Counted from the stretch's first letter, positions 1 through 9,436 are shown. The stretch is 64,000 nt of DNA from SZAS-103 sp038234715 (GCA_038234715.1 JBBQTD010000011.1:6159-70158), one strand, 5' to 3'. Translations and numbers: made by a program. Notes: generated by a model from the sequence alone, not told the origin.

Positions 1-8
1 TGCCGACC

Positions 9-2087
9 ATGCCGAACCGCCAGACCGTGTTGCTCGTCGCAGGCTTGCTCGCGTGCGCGTTCTTACCTGCTTTTGCAGCGCCACCCACAGGTCCATCGCG
101 CGTGCTGACCGGTGCCGACCTGTTCAACCTGGAAGCCGCAAGCGATCCGCAGATAGCACCCGACGCCAGGACTGTCGTCTACGTGCGTCGCGCCAACGAC
201 ATCATGACCGATCGCACGCGCGCATCGATCTGGTCGATCGATGTCGCCAGCGGCGAGCAGATGCCGCTGATCGATGGCCCCGGTTCGCACGCGTCGCCAC
301 GCTGGTCGCCCGATGGGAGCAGGCTTGCGTACGTCTCCAATGCCGAAGACAAGGCCGGTGCGCAGCTCTATGTGCGCTGGATGCGCAACGGTGCGAGCGC
401 ACGCATCACCGGGCTGCCTGCGACGCCGAGCTCCATCGCGTGGTCGTCCGACGGCAAGCGCATCGCGTACGCGATGTTCGTTCCGGACGAGGGCACGAAA
501 CTCGGCAAGGCGCCGGACAAGCCCGAAGGGGCGACGTGGGCCGAACCTCTGCAGGTGATCGACACGGTGGTGTATCGCACCGATGAGGGCGGCTACAACA
601 AGCCGGGCTACGAGCAGATATTCTGGGTGCCGGCCGATGGCGGCGCGCCAATACAATTGACCTTCGGCGCGCACAACGCGGGCGGCCGCTTGTCGTGGTC
701 TCCCGATGGACACTCCGTGCTGTTCAGCGCAAACCTGTCGAAGGACTGGGAGCGCGAGGCCGTCGATGACGACGTGCATGAAGTGTCCATCGACGACCTC
801 AGCGTGCGCACGCTGACTCACCGGGTGGGCCCGAACGACCAGCCCATGGTTTCTCCCGACGGCAAGTCGATTGCCTACGTTGGATTCGAAGACCGGTTCG
901 TCGGCTACCAGGACCAGCGGCTCTCGGTGATGAACCGCGATGGCAGCGGTTCGCGCGTGCTGACCGGCAACCTTGACCGCAGCGTTGGCGAGCCGCTGTG
1001 GGCAGGCGACAGCCGCTCGATCTACGTGGGCTACGACGAACACGGCAGCGTGCGCGTTGCCAAGGTCGGCCTGGATGGTTCCGTGCGCACGATTGCCGAA
1101 CATCTCACCGCGAGCGACTTCGATCGCCCGTACAGCGGTGGCTCCTTCAGCGTTGCGCGCGATGGAACGGTCGCCTACACCAGCGGCAACACGCAGCGCC
1201 CGTCAGATGTATGGATCACGAACGGCGGCACCCCGCGCCAGTTGACCCATCTCAACCAGGCGCTTGCGGCGAAGAAGCTCGGCGACGTGCAGCACTTCGA
1301 AGTCAGTGCGTTCGACAAACTGCCGATCGATGCATGGCTGGTGACGCCGCCGGACTTCGACGCGTCGCGCAAATATCCAATGATCCTCGAAATCCATGGC
1401 GGCCCGTTTTCAGCCTACGGACCGACGTTCTCCACCGACGACCAGTTGTACGCGGCCGCCGGCTACGTGGTGCTCTACATCAACCCGCGCGGATCCACCG
1501 CCTACGGCGAAGCGTTCGCGAACCAGATCGACAAGGCGTATCCGGGCCACGACTACGACGACCTGATGAGCGCCGTCGACGCAACAATCGCGAAGGGCTT
1601 CATCGATCCCGACAACCTGTTCGTCACCGGTGGATCGGGCGGTGGCGCGCTCACCGCGTGGATCGTCGGCAAGACCGACCGTTTCCGCGCCGCCGCCACC
1701 CAGAAGCCCGTGATCGACTGGTCCAGCTTCGCGCTCACCTCCGACTTCACGCCGTACTACCACCGCTACTGGTTTGCCAAGTTTCCATGGGAAGACCCGA
1801 CCGGCTACTGGGCGCGCTCGCCGTTGTCGCTGGTCGGCAACGTCAAGACCCCGACCCTGGTCGTGGTCGGATCGATGGACTTCCGCACGCCCGACAGCGA
1901 AGCAGAGCAGTACTACACCGCACTGCAATTGCGCGGCATTCCCACCGCACTGGTGAAGGTGCCCGGAGCGAATCACCATGGCCTTGCGGAGCGCCCTTCG
2001 CAATCGGCGGCAAAGGCTGCGGCGATTCTTGCGTGGTTCAACCGGTATCGCACGCCGAACGCAGCGCCTGGACCGGCGACGCTGTGA
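9..2087 (+). CDS. S9 family (prolyl oligopeptidase-type) peptidase, secreted
   Basis: Probable dipeptidyl/oligopeptidyl serine peptidase acting in the periplasm or outside the cell. The 692-residue protein begins with a signal peptide (hydrophobic LLVAGLLACAFLPAFA followed by AAP). Residues about 30-420 form the WD40-like beta-propeller typical of the family, with repeated 'SPDG' strands. Residues about 450-685 form the alpha/beta-hydrolase domain. The nucleophile lies in GGSGGG (Ser543), followed by the acid in GSMDFRTPD (Asp624) and the base in GANHHG (His656 or 657), the usual Ser-Asp-His order. Length is normal for the family. The ATG at 9 is the only start consistent with the signal peptide; its promoter lies outside the window. 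It converges on the next gene, which is on the other strand. Confidence 0.93.
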   Translation: MPNRQTVLLVAGLLACAFLPAFAAPPTGPSRVLTGADLFNLEAASDPQIAPDARTVVYVRRANDIMTDRTRASIWSIDVASGEQMPLIDGPGSHASPRWSPDGSRLAYVSNAEDKAGAQLYVRWMRNGASARITGLPATPSSIAWSSDGKRIAYAMFVPDEGTKLGKAPDKPEGATWAEPLQVIDTVVYRTDEGGYNKPGYEQIFWVPADGGAPIQLTFGAHNAGGRLSWSPDGHSVLFSANLSKDWEREAVDDDVHEVSIDDLSVRTLTHRVGPNDQPMVSPDGKSIAYVGFEDRFVGYQDQRLSVMNRDGSGSRVLTGNLDRSVGEPLWAGDSRSIYVGYDEHGSVRVAKVGLDGSVRTIAEHLTASDFDRPYSGGSFSVARDGTVAYTSGNTQRPSDVWITNGGTPRQLTHLNQALAAKKLGDVQHFEVSAFDKLPIDAWLVTPPDFDASRKYPMILEIHGGPFSAYGPTFSTDDQLYAAAGYVVLYINPRGSTAYGEAFANQIDKAYPGHDYDDLMSAVDATIAKGFIDPDNLFVTGGSGGGALTAWIVGKTDRFRAAATQKPVIDWSSFALTSDFTPYYHRYWFAKFPWEDPTGYWARSPLSLVGNVKTPTLVVVGSMDFRTPDSEAEQYYTALQLRGIPTALVKVPGANHHGLAERPSQSAAKAAAILAWFNRYRTPNAAPGPATL

Positions 2088-2341
2088 CTGCGAATTCCGT
2101 GTGAGTTGATCGTCTGTGCCGGTTTAGGCTGACCGGCCGTGCTGGTGCTGATCACCCAGGGGGTCGATGTCTCGCCCCGGCCAGAAGCGGCCATCCCTGT
2201 AGCGTCGCTGATCGTTCGATCGCGTATCTTCGGTGCGCCGGCCGCCGAACAGATCCGTCTCGATACTAAGCTTGGTTGGTAAACACCAAGCGAAGACACG
2301 CGCCCTCAAGTGGTCCCAAACCACGTCGCATACACTGCCGA

Positions 2342-3343
2342 TCAGCGGACGTCGACTGCGTTGTGGCTCGAGAACCGTTCCCTATAGATTTTCGGTCCGA
2401 CCCCGAACTGGCGCTGGAACGCGCGACGCATCGCCTGTTCGTCCCCATAACCTGCTTGGTCGGCGATCGACTTCAGTGGCATATCGCTTGACTCGAGTGC
2501 GTGGCAGGAAGCCTCGAGTCGGATGGATTCGACCATCTTTGCCGGCGTCACACCCATGCGCGATGTATACGTACGCGCGAAGGTGCGTGGGCTCATGTGC
2601 ATGTATTCCGCAAGCCGTTCCACCGTCAGCGGGACACGCAAGTTCGCGGCAATCCATGCATGCAGGCCGGCGAAACCGACCGGGTCCCGCACTTGCGCAG
2701 ACAGCGGAGCACTGAACTGCGACTGCCCCCCCGAGCGTTTGATGAACATCACGAGGCGGCGTGCGGTATCGATCGCGGCTTGGTGGCCGAAGTCGTCTTC
2801 GATGAGCGCGAGCGTCATGTCGATGCCTGCGGTAACTCCCGCCGACGTCCACAACGATCCGTCCCGCACGAAGATGCTATCCGCATCGACGTCGATCCCC
2901 GGATGACTTGCGCGCAGGCGCGGCGCCCACTCCCAATGCGTTGCGACCGTGCGGCCGTCGAGCTGGCCGGCTTTAGCAAGCAGGAAAGCTCCCGTGCACA
3001 CAGAGCACAGCCGACGTACGGACGGCGCATGGCGAGCGATCCAATTGACCAGCTTTTGCGGCGCATCGTAGACGTCGCCTTTGCAGCCGCCGGGGGCGAT
3101 CAGGGTGTCGATGGCCCGGTCGCCCAGCGCATCCACCGACACAGTGTCGATGGGGAGGCCGGCGCTGGTCATGACGAGCCCGCCCTCGGCAGAGGCCACC
3201 ACGGTGTCGTAGCGGGGCGGCGATGCCTCGTCACCGTGGCGCGTTGCAGTGGCGAGAGCCTGCAGCGGCCCACACAGATCGAGCACGTTCATGTGCTCGT
3301 ACGCGAGCAGGACGACAAGGTAGGGCGGCGCAGAACGCTTCAC
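2342..3343 (-). CDS. GlxA-type transcriptional regulator (DJ-1/PfpI domain plus AraC helix-turn-helix)
   Basis: Transcription factor of the GlxA class. Residues about 8-180 are a DJ-1/PfpI (class I glutamine amidotransferase-like) sensor domain; the elbow cysteine is visible in CSVCTGAFLLAKAGQLDGR. Residues about 215-315 are the AraC/XylS double helix-turn-helix, with the typical 'MSPRTFARTY' and 'AGYGDEQAMRRAFQRQFG' signatures. The frame is open up to 3421, but the 26 residues before Val-Lys-Arg-Ser look non-coding, so I chose the GTG at 3343 (about 333 residues). It is divergent from a second DJ-1/PfpI-containing gene at 3805, so the two may share a control region, and this protein may regulate that neighbour (inference). 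Its ligand cannot be read from the sequence. Confidence 0.88.
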   Translation of the reverse strand: MKRSAPPYLVVLLAYEHMNVLDLCGPLQALATATRHGDEASPPRYDTVVASAEGGLVMTSAGLPIDTVSVDALGDRAIDTLIAPGGCKGDVYDAPQKLVNWIARHAPSVRRLCSVCTGAFLLAKAGQLDGRTVATHWEWAPRLRASHPGIDVDADSIFVRDGSLWTSAGVTAGIDMTLALIEDDFGHQAAIDTARRLVMFIKRSGGQSQFSAPLSAQVRDPVGFAGLHAWIAANLRVPLTVERLAEYMHMSPRTFARTYTSRMGVTPAKMVESIRLEASCHALESSDMPLKSIADQAGYGDEQAMRRAFQRQFGVGPKIYRERFSSHNAVDVR

Positions 3344-3804
3344 TGCATAGTCCCGATGCGGAACGCACGCGCGACAGTCGAGTCGACGTTCGGGATGACC
3401 CGCGGGCGACGTCGAGCGCACCTTCGACGCGACGACGCGTCGGAGGTATTCCCCGCGCTTGCTGCGGCGACGTAGAGGAAGAGCGGGCCGTTGGGTTCCA
3501 TCATCGACTTTCCGGGGTGTGGCAAGAAGCGCCGCGCATTGTCAGACACCGGCGGGTTTTCCGACCGACAGTGCGCGTTCAATTCCTGCCACGCAACTAG
3601 CACGCGGCGTTGGCGCCGCCGCACGACGTTCGCACGGCTTCCGGTCAGCCGTGCGCAAAAGCGGTGCCTCCGGCGCACCAACCCGAGTACGCCCCAGGTC
3701 GGTAGAGCGTTTGCCTAGATGGCAGTAGTTGACGCACCAATGGCAAACGCTGCGCCGAGCAGCCAGATAACGTGAGGTCTCCATCCTCCAATTCGAGTCC
3801 CGCA
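3344..3804. other. Divergent intergenic region (461 bp)
   Basis: This lies between two divergent genes, both carrying DJ-1/PfpI domains. No convincing ORF or RNA gene is seen; open frames here have no domain resemblance. It holds a perfect hairpin at 3631-3655 with 9-base arms (cgcacggct / agccgtgcg) and a 7-base loop, with no T-run, so it looks more like an operator or structured leader than a terminator. Confidence 0.5.
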
Positions 3805-5004
3805 ATGATCAGGCTCTCTGCCCTGCAGCGTTTTGCCTGCGTGTCCCTCTTGGCCTGCCTGGCGCAGACGGCCTTCGCCGGTTCGTCCGCCCACGATTCT
3901 GCTGACACCGACTTCCCACTCGTACACACGCGGCACGATCCCGATGGCCTGCCGATCGTGGTCGTGGTCGCCCAGCGCGACGCTGTGATGTCGGATTTCC
4001 TTGTTCCGTACGGCGTGCTGTCGCAGTCAGGCGCCGCTCGTGTCATCGCCGTAAATGTCGACCGCGGCCCGCTCGAGACCGGCGCTTTCAAGGTGACGCC
4101 CGACATGACCGCCGCGCAGTTCGATCAGGCCTATCCGGGCGGCGCCGACTATGTGATCGTGCCCGCCACGGCCGACCGGCACGCGGAGGAACTCATGTGG
4201 CTGCGCAAGCAGCGAACGCGCGGTGCGGCGATGGTATCGATCTGTGACGGGGTGTCGCTGCTGGCGGAGATCGGTGCGCTGGACGGACGCACGGCCACGG
4301 GCCACTGGGCTTCATTGCGCGACCGACGCAAGCTTTACCCCAAGATCTCGTGGAAGACGAATGTGCGCTATGTGGCCGACGGCGACGTCGCATCTAGTGC
4401 TGGCGTATCCGCGGCCCTGCCGATCAGCCTGGCGCTGGTCGGATCCATCGCAGGGCCGCAGATTGCAAGCGAAACGGCGAGCCGTCTCGGCGTGATCGGA
4501 TGGGACGCCACGCACGACAGCGACATGTTCAAAGTGCGCCCGGATGACCTCGCAGTGCACCAGGCCGAGATCCTGTTGTCGCTCAAGCCCCGGCTCAGGG
4601 GCGCCGCATGCACCGTGGCGGTGGACTGCCCGCGCGGCATCATGATGAACAGCATGCCCGGCGCGCTGTCGCAAGTGATGACCAACCTGGTCATGAACGC
4701 GTTGCTGCACGGATTCGCCGGCAGGAAAGGCGGCGCGATCAGCATCCACGGTGAAGTGGATGAGACGTGCGTCATCCTGCGGGTTTCCGACAACGGTATC
4801 GGCATGAACGCGGCCGATCTTGGACGGATGTTCGATCCGTACTTCACGACCAAGCGCGGCAGCGGCGGCAGCGGGCTCGGTGCGCACATCGTGTTGAGCC
4901 AGGTCACCGAAGTGATGCGCGGAACGATCCAGGTCAGCAGCTGGCCTGGCGCCGGCCTGCATGTGCAGATGCGGCTGCCACGCACGTTGGAGTGCAAGGG
5001 GTAA
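3805..5004 (+). CDS. Secreted DJ-1/PfpI domain fused to a histidine-kinase HATPase domain (chimeric gene)
   Basis: A 399-residue protein with an odd domain order. A signal peptide (SLLACLAQTAFAG) is followed by a DJ-1/PfpI domain (about residues 40-240) with its elbow cysteine at Cys147 in VSICDGVSLL. From about residue 250 the sequence becomes a histidine-kinase ATPase: N box with Asn294/Asn298 (TNLVMNALLHGF), G1 box DNGIGM (Asp329), and FDPYFTTKRGSGGSGLG, all intact. The dimerisation helices and phosphoacceptor His are absent. The segment 'EILLSLKPRLRG' looks like the end of a kinase's second helix, so the join lies near codons 240-258 (4520-4580). A DJ-1 export signal on a cytoplasmic ATPase makes no obvious sense, so a deletion that fused two genes is likely (inference). 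Start chosen at the ATG that begins the signal peptide; the frame is open from 3772. Confidence 0.8.
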   Translation: MIRLSALQRFACVSLLACLAQTAFAGSSAHDSADTDFPLVHTRHDPDGLPIVVVVAQRDAVMSDFLVPYGVLSQSGAARVIAVNVDRGPLETGAFKVTPDMTAAQFDQAYPGGADYVIVPATADRHAEELMWLRKQRTRGAAMVSICDGVSLLAEIGALDGRTATGHWASLRDRRKLYPKISWKTNVRYVADGDVASSAGVSAALPISLALVGSIAGPQIASETASRLGVIGWDATHDSDMFKVRPDDLAVHQAEILLSLKPRLRGAACTVAVDCPRGIMMNSMPGALSQVMTNLVMNALLHGFAGRKGGAISIHGEVDETCVILRVSDNGIGMNAADLGRMFDPYFTTKRGSGGSGLGAHIVLSQVTEVMRGTIQVSSWPGAGLHVQMRLPRTLECKG

Positions 5005-5045
5005 CGCGCGGGGAGTCGCAGGATTCGGGGAAATCGTGCGACCGA

Positions 5046-5549
5046 TCAAAGATGCGTGATCGGGGCGGCGAACCCGATTTGCTTGCGCCTGCGGTATTCG
5101 TGGTAGATCAGGAACACCACGACTGCATCGAGGACAGACAGCACGATCAGCGCGATCGAGTGCGTATACGCGAACCGGTAGAGCTGGTACGCAATGAAGC
5201 CGCCAATGACCCACATCGACCACGGGTAGGCCCACATCTTCCTGCGCATCATCGCCCAGATCAGGCCGAGCTTGATCACGCCGTGCGAAAGCAGGTAGAT
5301 GATGACGAAGGTGCGCGACCCAGCACCCAGATCGGCAACGCTGTGCTGCGCGAATGTCGCGAAGACCTGATGCGGCTCCTCGGCGAGTTCGGGATTGGTC
5401 CAGCGCGCAACCATTGCCGTGAGTGACTGTTGGCTGATCGCAAGCATCAACAGCCCTGCAATCGTCTGCAGCGCGCCGACCGCCGCCTTGAACCAGATGC
5501 CAACCAGGAAGCCGTCGTGGAAAGCCCTTTCCTTGCGTACCGTGGTCAT
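5046..5549 (-). CDS. DUF2127 family integral membrane protein
   Basis: A 167-residue inner-membrane protein resembling DUF2127. Three to four hydrophobic segments are visible: near the N-terminus (FKAAVGALQTIAGLLMLAI), in the middle (FVIIYLLSHGVIKLGLIWAM), and two close together at the C-terminus (WSMWVIGGFIAYQLYRFAY and IALIVLSVLDAVVVFLIYHE), ending in a basic RRRKQ tail. The frame is open to 5594, but the ATG at 5549 is preceded by a good ribosome site (GGAAG about 6 bases upstream) and starts MTTVRKERAFHDGF as family members do. Function is unknown. It is on the same strand as the methyltransferase upstream but about 190 bp away, so probably not tightly coupled. Confidence 0.82.
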   Translation of the reverse strand: MTTVRKERAFHDGFLVGIWFKAAVGALQTIAGLLMLAISQQSLTAMVARWTNPELAEEPHQVFATFAQHSVADLGAGSRTFVIIYLLSHGVIKLGLIWAMMRRKMWAYPWSMWVIGGFIAYQLYRFAYTHSIALIVLSVLDAVVVFLIYHEYRRRKQIGFAAPITHL

Positions 5550-5740
5550 TGTGTCTTCCGTGACAGGGGGTGATCCTGCGGGATCGTAGTGCATCGTTCT
5601 TGAACGGAGTGCGACTGGAATTTCGGCAAGGCGGGCAGAGCGTACCGGACGGCGTTACCCGCTCGCAGGAGATGGCCGTCATCGGAGAGAGTCCACGATT
5701 TTTCCGAACATGGTATCCGCGGCTTCCTCGTACGTCCGAT

Positions 5741-6583
5741 TTACCCTCTCTTGGCCAACACGCCATCCAGCACGAGCTGCGTCTTGAACCCGGCCTTCTG
5801 CAACCGCTTCGCCACTTCGCGAGGAACATCGCGGCCGCTGGTGAGTTTGTTCGGGTTTCCGGTGTAATGGAACATGCATCCGCCGCGGCGCAGCACGCGT
5901 GCCAGGTGCTCGTAGAACGCCTGCGAATACAGCTCGCCCGCGATGCCGAAACGTGGCGGGTCGTGCAGCACTGCGTCCACCGAAGCGCTGTCGATGCGGG
6001 TGATTTCCTGCGACACGTCGGCATGGCTGAGCGCAAGGCGTCCACCGTTGGCAATTGAAGCCGGGTCCGGTGACCACGGGTTGAGCGTGCGTAGCCACAG
6101 GACGTCGGCGTTCTTCTCGAAGGAGTCAACGCGCGCCACATCTGCGTGCAGGCAAGCAGCCGCGAAGTAACCGAGGCCGCCACAGGTATCGAGCACGATC
6201 TTGCCGCGCGGCTGGATCAGCGCCACCTTGCGGCGCGCATCCTCGATCGGTGAAATCTCCGCCGTGACCAGCATCTTGATGCCGTCGATCTCGAAGGTCG
6301 GTGCGCCCCAATCGGTGGGTACCAGCTTGATCAGCGAACCGGCATAGCGCGATGCCGGCGCAAACGCGTCGACGTTCCAGTAGTAGATTGTCCGCTCCTT
6401 GAGCTGCTGCGGGTACGGATAGCGTTGGTCGCGCCACTGCCATGCTTCGGCCTCGATCGACGCGTTGTCATTTGAGATTCCCAGGTCCAGCGATCCGTTC
6501 CACTCGCGGGCGCCGGCATCGCGTGCAGCCAGCAGCGCCTCGGCAATGGAGCGCAAGAGCAGGGGGCCGGAATAGTGCGGCAT
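5741..6583 (-). CDS. Class I SAM-dependent methyltransferase
   Basis: A 280-residue predicted methyltransferase. Motif I of the Rossmann fold is seen as VLDTCGGLGYFAA, and the catalytic/substrate loop as VDAVLHDPPRFG; the D-P-P-R form suggests a nucleic-acid or base methyltransferase, but the substrate cannot be named. The first 110 residues (with WNVDAFAPASRYAGSL) are an accessory domain. The frame stays open far upstream to 7936, but that extension is antisense to the M28 peptidase gene; ATG at 6583 has a GGGAGA ribosome site about 8 bases upstream. It is divergent from the M28 peptidase gene, with a 252-bp gap. Confidence 0.82.
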   Translation of the reverse strand: MPHYSGPLLLRSIAEALLAARDAGAREWNGSLDLGISNDNASIEAEAWQWRDQRYPYPQQLKERTIYYWNVDAFAPASRYAGSLIKLVPTDWGAPTFEIDGIKMLVTAEISPIEDARRKVALIQPRGKIVLDTCGGLGYFAAACLHADVARVDSFEKNADVLWLRTLNPWSPDPASIANGGRLALSHADVSQEITRIDSASVDAVLHDPPRFGIAGELYSQAFYEHLARVLRRGGCMFHYTGNPNKLTSGRDVPREVAKRLQKAGFKTQLVLDGVLAKRG

Positions 6584-6835
6584 GCTTGGCAATCTCCCGC
6601 AGTTGGAATTGGAAATGAAGATGCACAGCGGCTGGTCTTGCATGTTCAGGCCAACCGGCCCGCATCTCACGGAAGCATGAGCGTGACGCTGCCTTGCTAT
6701 ATTGGCTGGCAAGAATCGCAGACTGCCGCGCGTTCTTGCACAGGGCATGCGATCAAGTGTTGTGCGTCGTGAGCCCGGTGGATTCGGGCGAAATTGGTTG
6801 GCGGTTGCCTGGATGCCCGATCGAGGAGTTTGCGC

Positions 6836-8218
6836 ATGCGCATTGTAACGCTGTTGGTTCTTGCACTCTTCGCGCTGCCTGCCGCAACGCACGCCCGAAC
6901 GCCCCTGCCGCCTGCTCCCACGATGCCGCTCATCCAGTCGATCGCCAGCGACGTGCGGGCGGACGCATTGCGCGCGACGATCACCAGCCTGGTTGGCTTC
7001 GGGACACGACATACGATGTCCGACACGCAGTCGACCACGCGCGGCATTGGCGCTGCGCGGCGATGGGTCAAGGACCGCTTCGGGGAGATCAACGGGGCTT
7101 GCAAGGGCTGTCTGGAGATCCAGACGCCGGAACAAAGCGTGACCGGCGAGCGCATCACCCAGCCGACCGCGATCGTCGATGTGCTTGCGATCCAGCGCGG
7201 CACCGACGATCCCGAGCGCGTCATCGTGATTTCCGGTCACCTCGATTCGCGGGTTCGCGATGTCATGGATGCCAGGAGCGATGCGCCAGGCGCCGACGAC
7301 GACGGTTCCGGCACTGCTGCGGTATTGGAGGCTGCGCGTGTCTTGTCGAAACACAAGTTCCACGCCACCCTGGTCTACGCCGTCCTGTCGGGCGAAGAAC
7401 AGGGGCTGTACGGCGGCAAGCTGCTTGCGCAATACGCGCACGACCATCATTGGATCGTCGAGGCGGCGCTGAACAACGACATCATCGGCAACACGCTCGG
7501 AACCAACGGGGTCAGGGACGCGACGCACGTCCGTGTGTTCTCCGAAGGAACGCGTTCCACCGAATCGCCCGGGCAGGCAACGCGCAGGCGCTACAACGGC
7601 GGCGAGGTCGACAGCCCTTCGCGCAATCTCGCGCGCTTCATCAACGGGCTCGCCGACAGCTATCTGAAGGACTTCAGCGTGCGCATGGTCTACCGCACCG
7701 ATCGCTTCAGCCGCGGAGGCGACCAGGTGCCGATGCTGGCGATGGGTTATCCAGCCGTGCGCTTCACCGAGGCGATCGAGAACTACACGCGCGAGCACCA
7801 GGACGTACGCATCGAAAACGGCGTGCACTACGGCGACGTGCTCGACGCTGTCGATTTTGCATATCTGGCGCAAGTCGCGCGGCTGAATATCGTCACCATG
7901 GCTGCGCTCGCCATGGCTCCGGCGCCCGCCGCGCAAGTCAAAACCGAAGGCGCGGTATCGATGGACACGACGGTGAGTTGGTCCGCGGTCCCTGGCGCTG
8001 CGGGCTATCGCGTGTGGTGGCGCGACACCACCGCGCCCAACTGGAGCGACAGCCGATTTGTCAGCGATACGACGTCGCTGCTGTTGAAAGACCTGAACAT
8101 CGACGACTGGTTCTTTGGCGTTTCATCCGTTTCGAAGGACGGCTACGAGAGCCCGGTCGAGTTTCCCGGTCCTGCGGGAGCATTCGTTGCAGAGCCGGAT
8201 GCTGCGGAGGGAAAATAG
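6836..8218 (+). CDS. M28 family zinc aminopeptidase, secreted, with C-terminal Fn3-like domain
   Basis: Exported metallopeptidase of 460 residues. The signal peptide is RIVTLLVLALFALPAATHA. The M28 core shows the metal ligands in order: SGHLDSR (His-x-Asp), GADDDGSG (Asp), and LSGEEQGLYG (Glu-Glu); the later Asp is probably in NNDIIGN and the last His in RTDRFSRGGD...EHQDV. After the peptidase, residues about 370-455 (VSWSAVPGAAGYRVWWRDTT) form a fibronectin type III-like domain, seen in several xanthomonad M28 enzymes. The frame is open from 6794, but ATG at 6836 follows a GAGGAG ribosome site and starts the signal peptide. It probably degrades peptides outside the cytoplasm. Confidence 0.9.
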   Translation: MRIVTLLVLALFALPAATHARTPLPPAPTMPLIQSIASDVRADALRATITSLVGFGTRHTMSDTQSTTRGIGAARRWVKDRFGEINGACKGCLEIQTPEQSVTGERITQPTAIVDVLAIQRGTDDPERVIVISGHLDSRVRDVMDARSDAPGADDDGSGTAAVLEAARVLSKHKFHATLVYAVLSGEEQGLYGGKLLAQYAHDHHWIVEAALNNDIIGNTLGTNGVRDATHVRVFSEGTRSTESPGQATRRRYNGGEVDSPSRNLARFINGLADSYLKDFSVRMVYRTDRFSRGGDQVPMLAMGYPAVRFTEAIENYTREHQDVRIENGVHYGDVLDAVDFAYLAQVARLNIVTMAALAMAPAPAAQVKTEGAVSMDTTVSWSAVPGAAGYRVWWRDTTAPNWSDSRFVSDTTSLLLKDLNIDDWFFGVSSVSKDGYESPVEFPGPAGAFVAEPDAAEGK

Positions 8219-8410
8219 ACCTTGCCATCGTCGGGCAAGCTGTTTCCTGCACCAGTCCTGACCCGGATTTCCGAATCCTTCCCAGAGGACGTGACATGCG
8301 CAACGCGGTTTCGCATTGATGGTGTAGGCCCTGGTTGCGTCGGATCTGCAAGCCCAACGGCTGAAGGCAAAAGCGGTGACACAATATGCATCGACCACGG
8401 AGTGACAGCC

Positions 8411-9118
8411 ATGCACAAAACCATCGACACCATTTCTCGTCGGCTCCTCCCACCCACGTTGGCGATCCTGCTCGGCTTCCACTGTGCCATTGCGTTCGCC
8501 GCGGCGTCGGCCGCGCCGCCTGCCGCGCCCGCGATGCATGGGCCACCCGCCGGCCAGTATCACCTCGACAAATCCCATGCGAGCCTGCTGTTGCGCGTCA
8601 GCCATATGGGGTTCTCGACGTACACCACGCGGTTCGGCCGCTACGATTCTGACTTGACGTTCGATCCCGCCCACGTCGCGGCCGCCAAGGTCGTCACCAC
8701 GATCGATGCATCCTCATTCGTAATGGATGCGGCGCCGCAGATGTGCCTGGACATCGTGAAAGGTCCGAAGCTACTGGACGTCACCAAGTATCCCAGGATT
8801 GTCTTTCGCTCGGAAAAGGTGCGCATGACCGGCGCGAAATCATTTGAAATCCATGGCGCCCTGGAACTGCATGGTGTGACTCGCCCGGTGGTGCTCACCG
8901 GCTCGTACAACGGCGGCTATCCGGGGATGCCCGGAATGGACCCCCAGGCACGCGTCGGATTCTCGGCCCACGGTTCCTTCAGGCGCTCGGACTTCGGCAT
9001 GGCGTACGGCCTGCCCCCACCGGGAACAACGATGGGCGTTGGCGACCTGATCGACGTGTCGATTGAAGCCGAGTTCAGCGGTCCGCCGTTGGCAGCGCCG
9101 GCCGGCGACAAGCGCTAA
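8411..9118 (+). CDS. YceI family periplasmic lipid-binding-like protein
   Basis: A 235-residue secreted protein. After a signal peptide (LAILLGFHCAIAFAAASA), residues about 50-225 match the YceI fold: YHLDKSHASLLLRVSHMGFS at the start, 'DLTFDP', 'ASSFVMDAAP', and FEIHGALELHGVTRPV. The family is an eight-stranded lipocalin-like barrel that binds isoprenoid-type lipids; the ligand here is unknown. The frame runs open from 8222, but the ATG at 8411 is preceded by GGAG and starts the signal peptide. The gene lies 192 bp after the M28 peptidase on the same strand and is followed closely by a small membrane-protein gene. Confidence 0.9.
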   Translation: MHKTIDTISRRLLPPTLAILLGFHCAIAFAAASAAPPAAPAMHGPPAGQYHLDKSHASLLLRVSHMGFSTYTTRFGRYDSDLTFDPAHVAAAKVVTTIDASSFVMDAAPQMCLDIVKGPKLLDVTKYPRIVFRSEKVRMTGAKSFEIHGALELHGVTRPVVLTGSYNGGYPGMPGMDPQARVGFSAHGSFRRSDFGMAYGLPPPGTTMGVGDLIDVSIEAEFSGPPLAAPAGDKR

Positions 9119-9152
9119 CCGGCAACGCGAACGTTGCGGATTCAACAACGAA

Positions 9153-9368
9153 GTGAACCGGCTGCTCGCCCTCGGATTGATGATCCTCGGCTTGGCCCTG
9201 TGCGTTGTTGTCTATTGGGGAATTGCCGACGGTGAGATCGGACTCAAGGGTGGCGGCGAAGCCACCCGCGTGCACGAACCGATTTCCTTCTGGCTGGTCA
9301 CCGCGTTCCGGGCGCTGATTCCTGCCGTGATGTTCTTCTTTGCGATCGCCCTGTTGCGCAAGAAATGA
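9153..9368 (+). CDS. Small two-helix membrane protein
   Basis: A 71-residue hypothetical protein with two hydrophobic helices: LLALGLMILGLALCVVVYWG near the start and FRALIPAVMFFFAIALL at the end, with a polar loop between. The frame is open upstream, overlapping the YceI gene from 9063, but the hydrophobic part begins after the GTG at 9153, which I take as the start; the ribosome site is weak. An ATG at 9180 is a possible alternative but would cut the first helix. It probably shares a transcript with the YceI gene 34 bp upstream. Function is unknown. Confidence 0.6.
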   Translation: MNRLLALGLMILGLALCVVVYWGIADGEIGLKGGGEATRVHEPISFWLVTAFRALIPAVMFFFAIALLRKK

Positions 9369-9436
9369 CGCATCGCCCAAGCGCGTTCCTTCAGGAGCCG
9401 CCATCAGCGGTCATGTGATCCACGATTTTCAGCGCG

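Noticed and set aside
2270..2291. Hairpin gcttggt/accaagc between the convergent S9 peptidase and GlxA genes
   Set aside because: Arms are only 7 bases and no T-run follows; too weak to call a terminator.
4312..6183. Long minus-strand ORF of 623 codons
   Set aside because: It overlaps the DJ-1/HATPase gene, the DUF2127 gene and the methyltransferase in other frames and has no protein-like features.
6584..7936. N-terminal extension of the methyltransferase reading frame (open to 7936 on the minus strand)
   Set aside because: It is antisense to the well-supported M28 peptidase and has no domain features; the ATG at 6583 has a good ribosome site.
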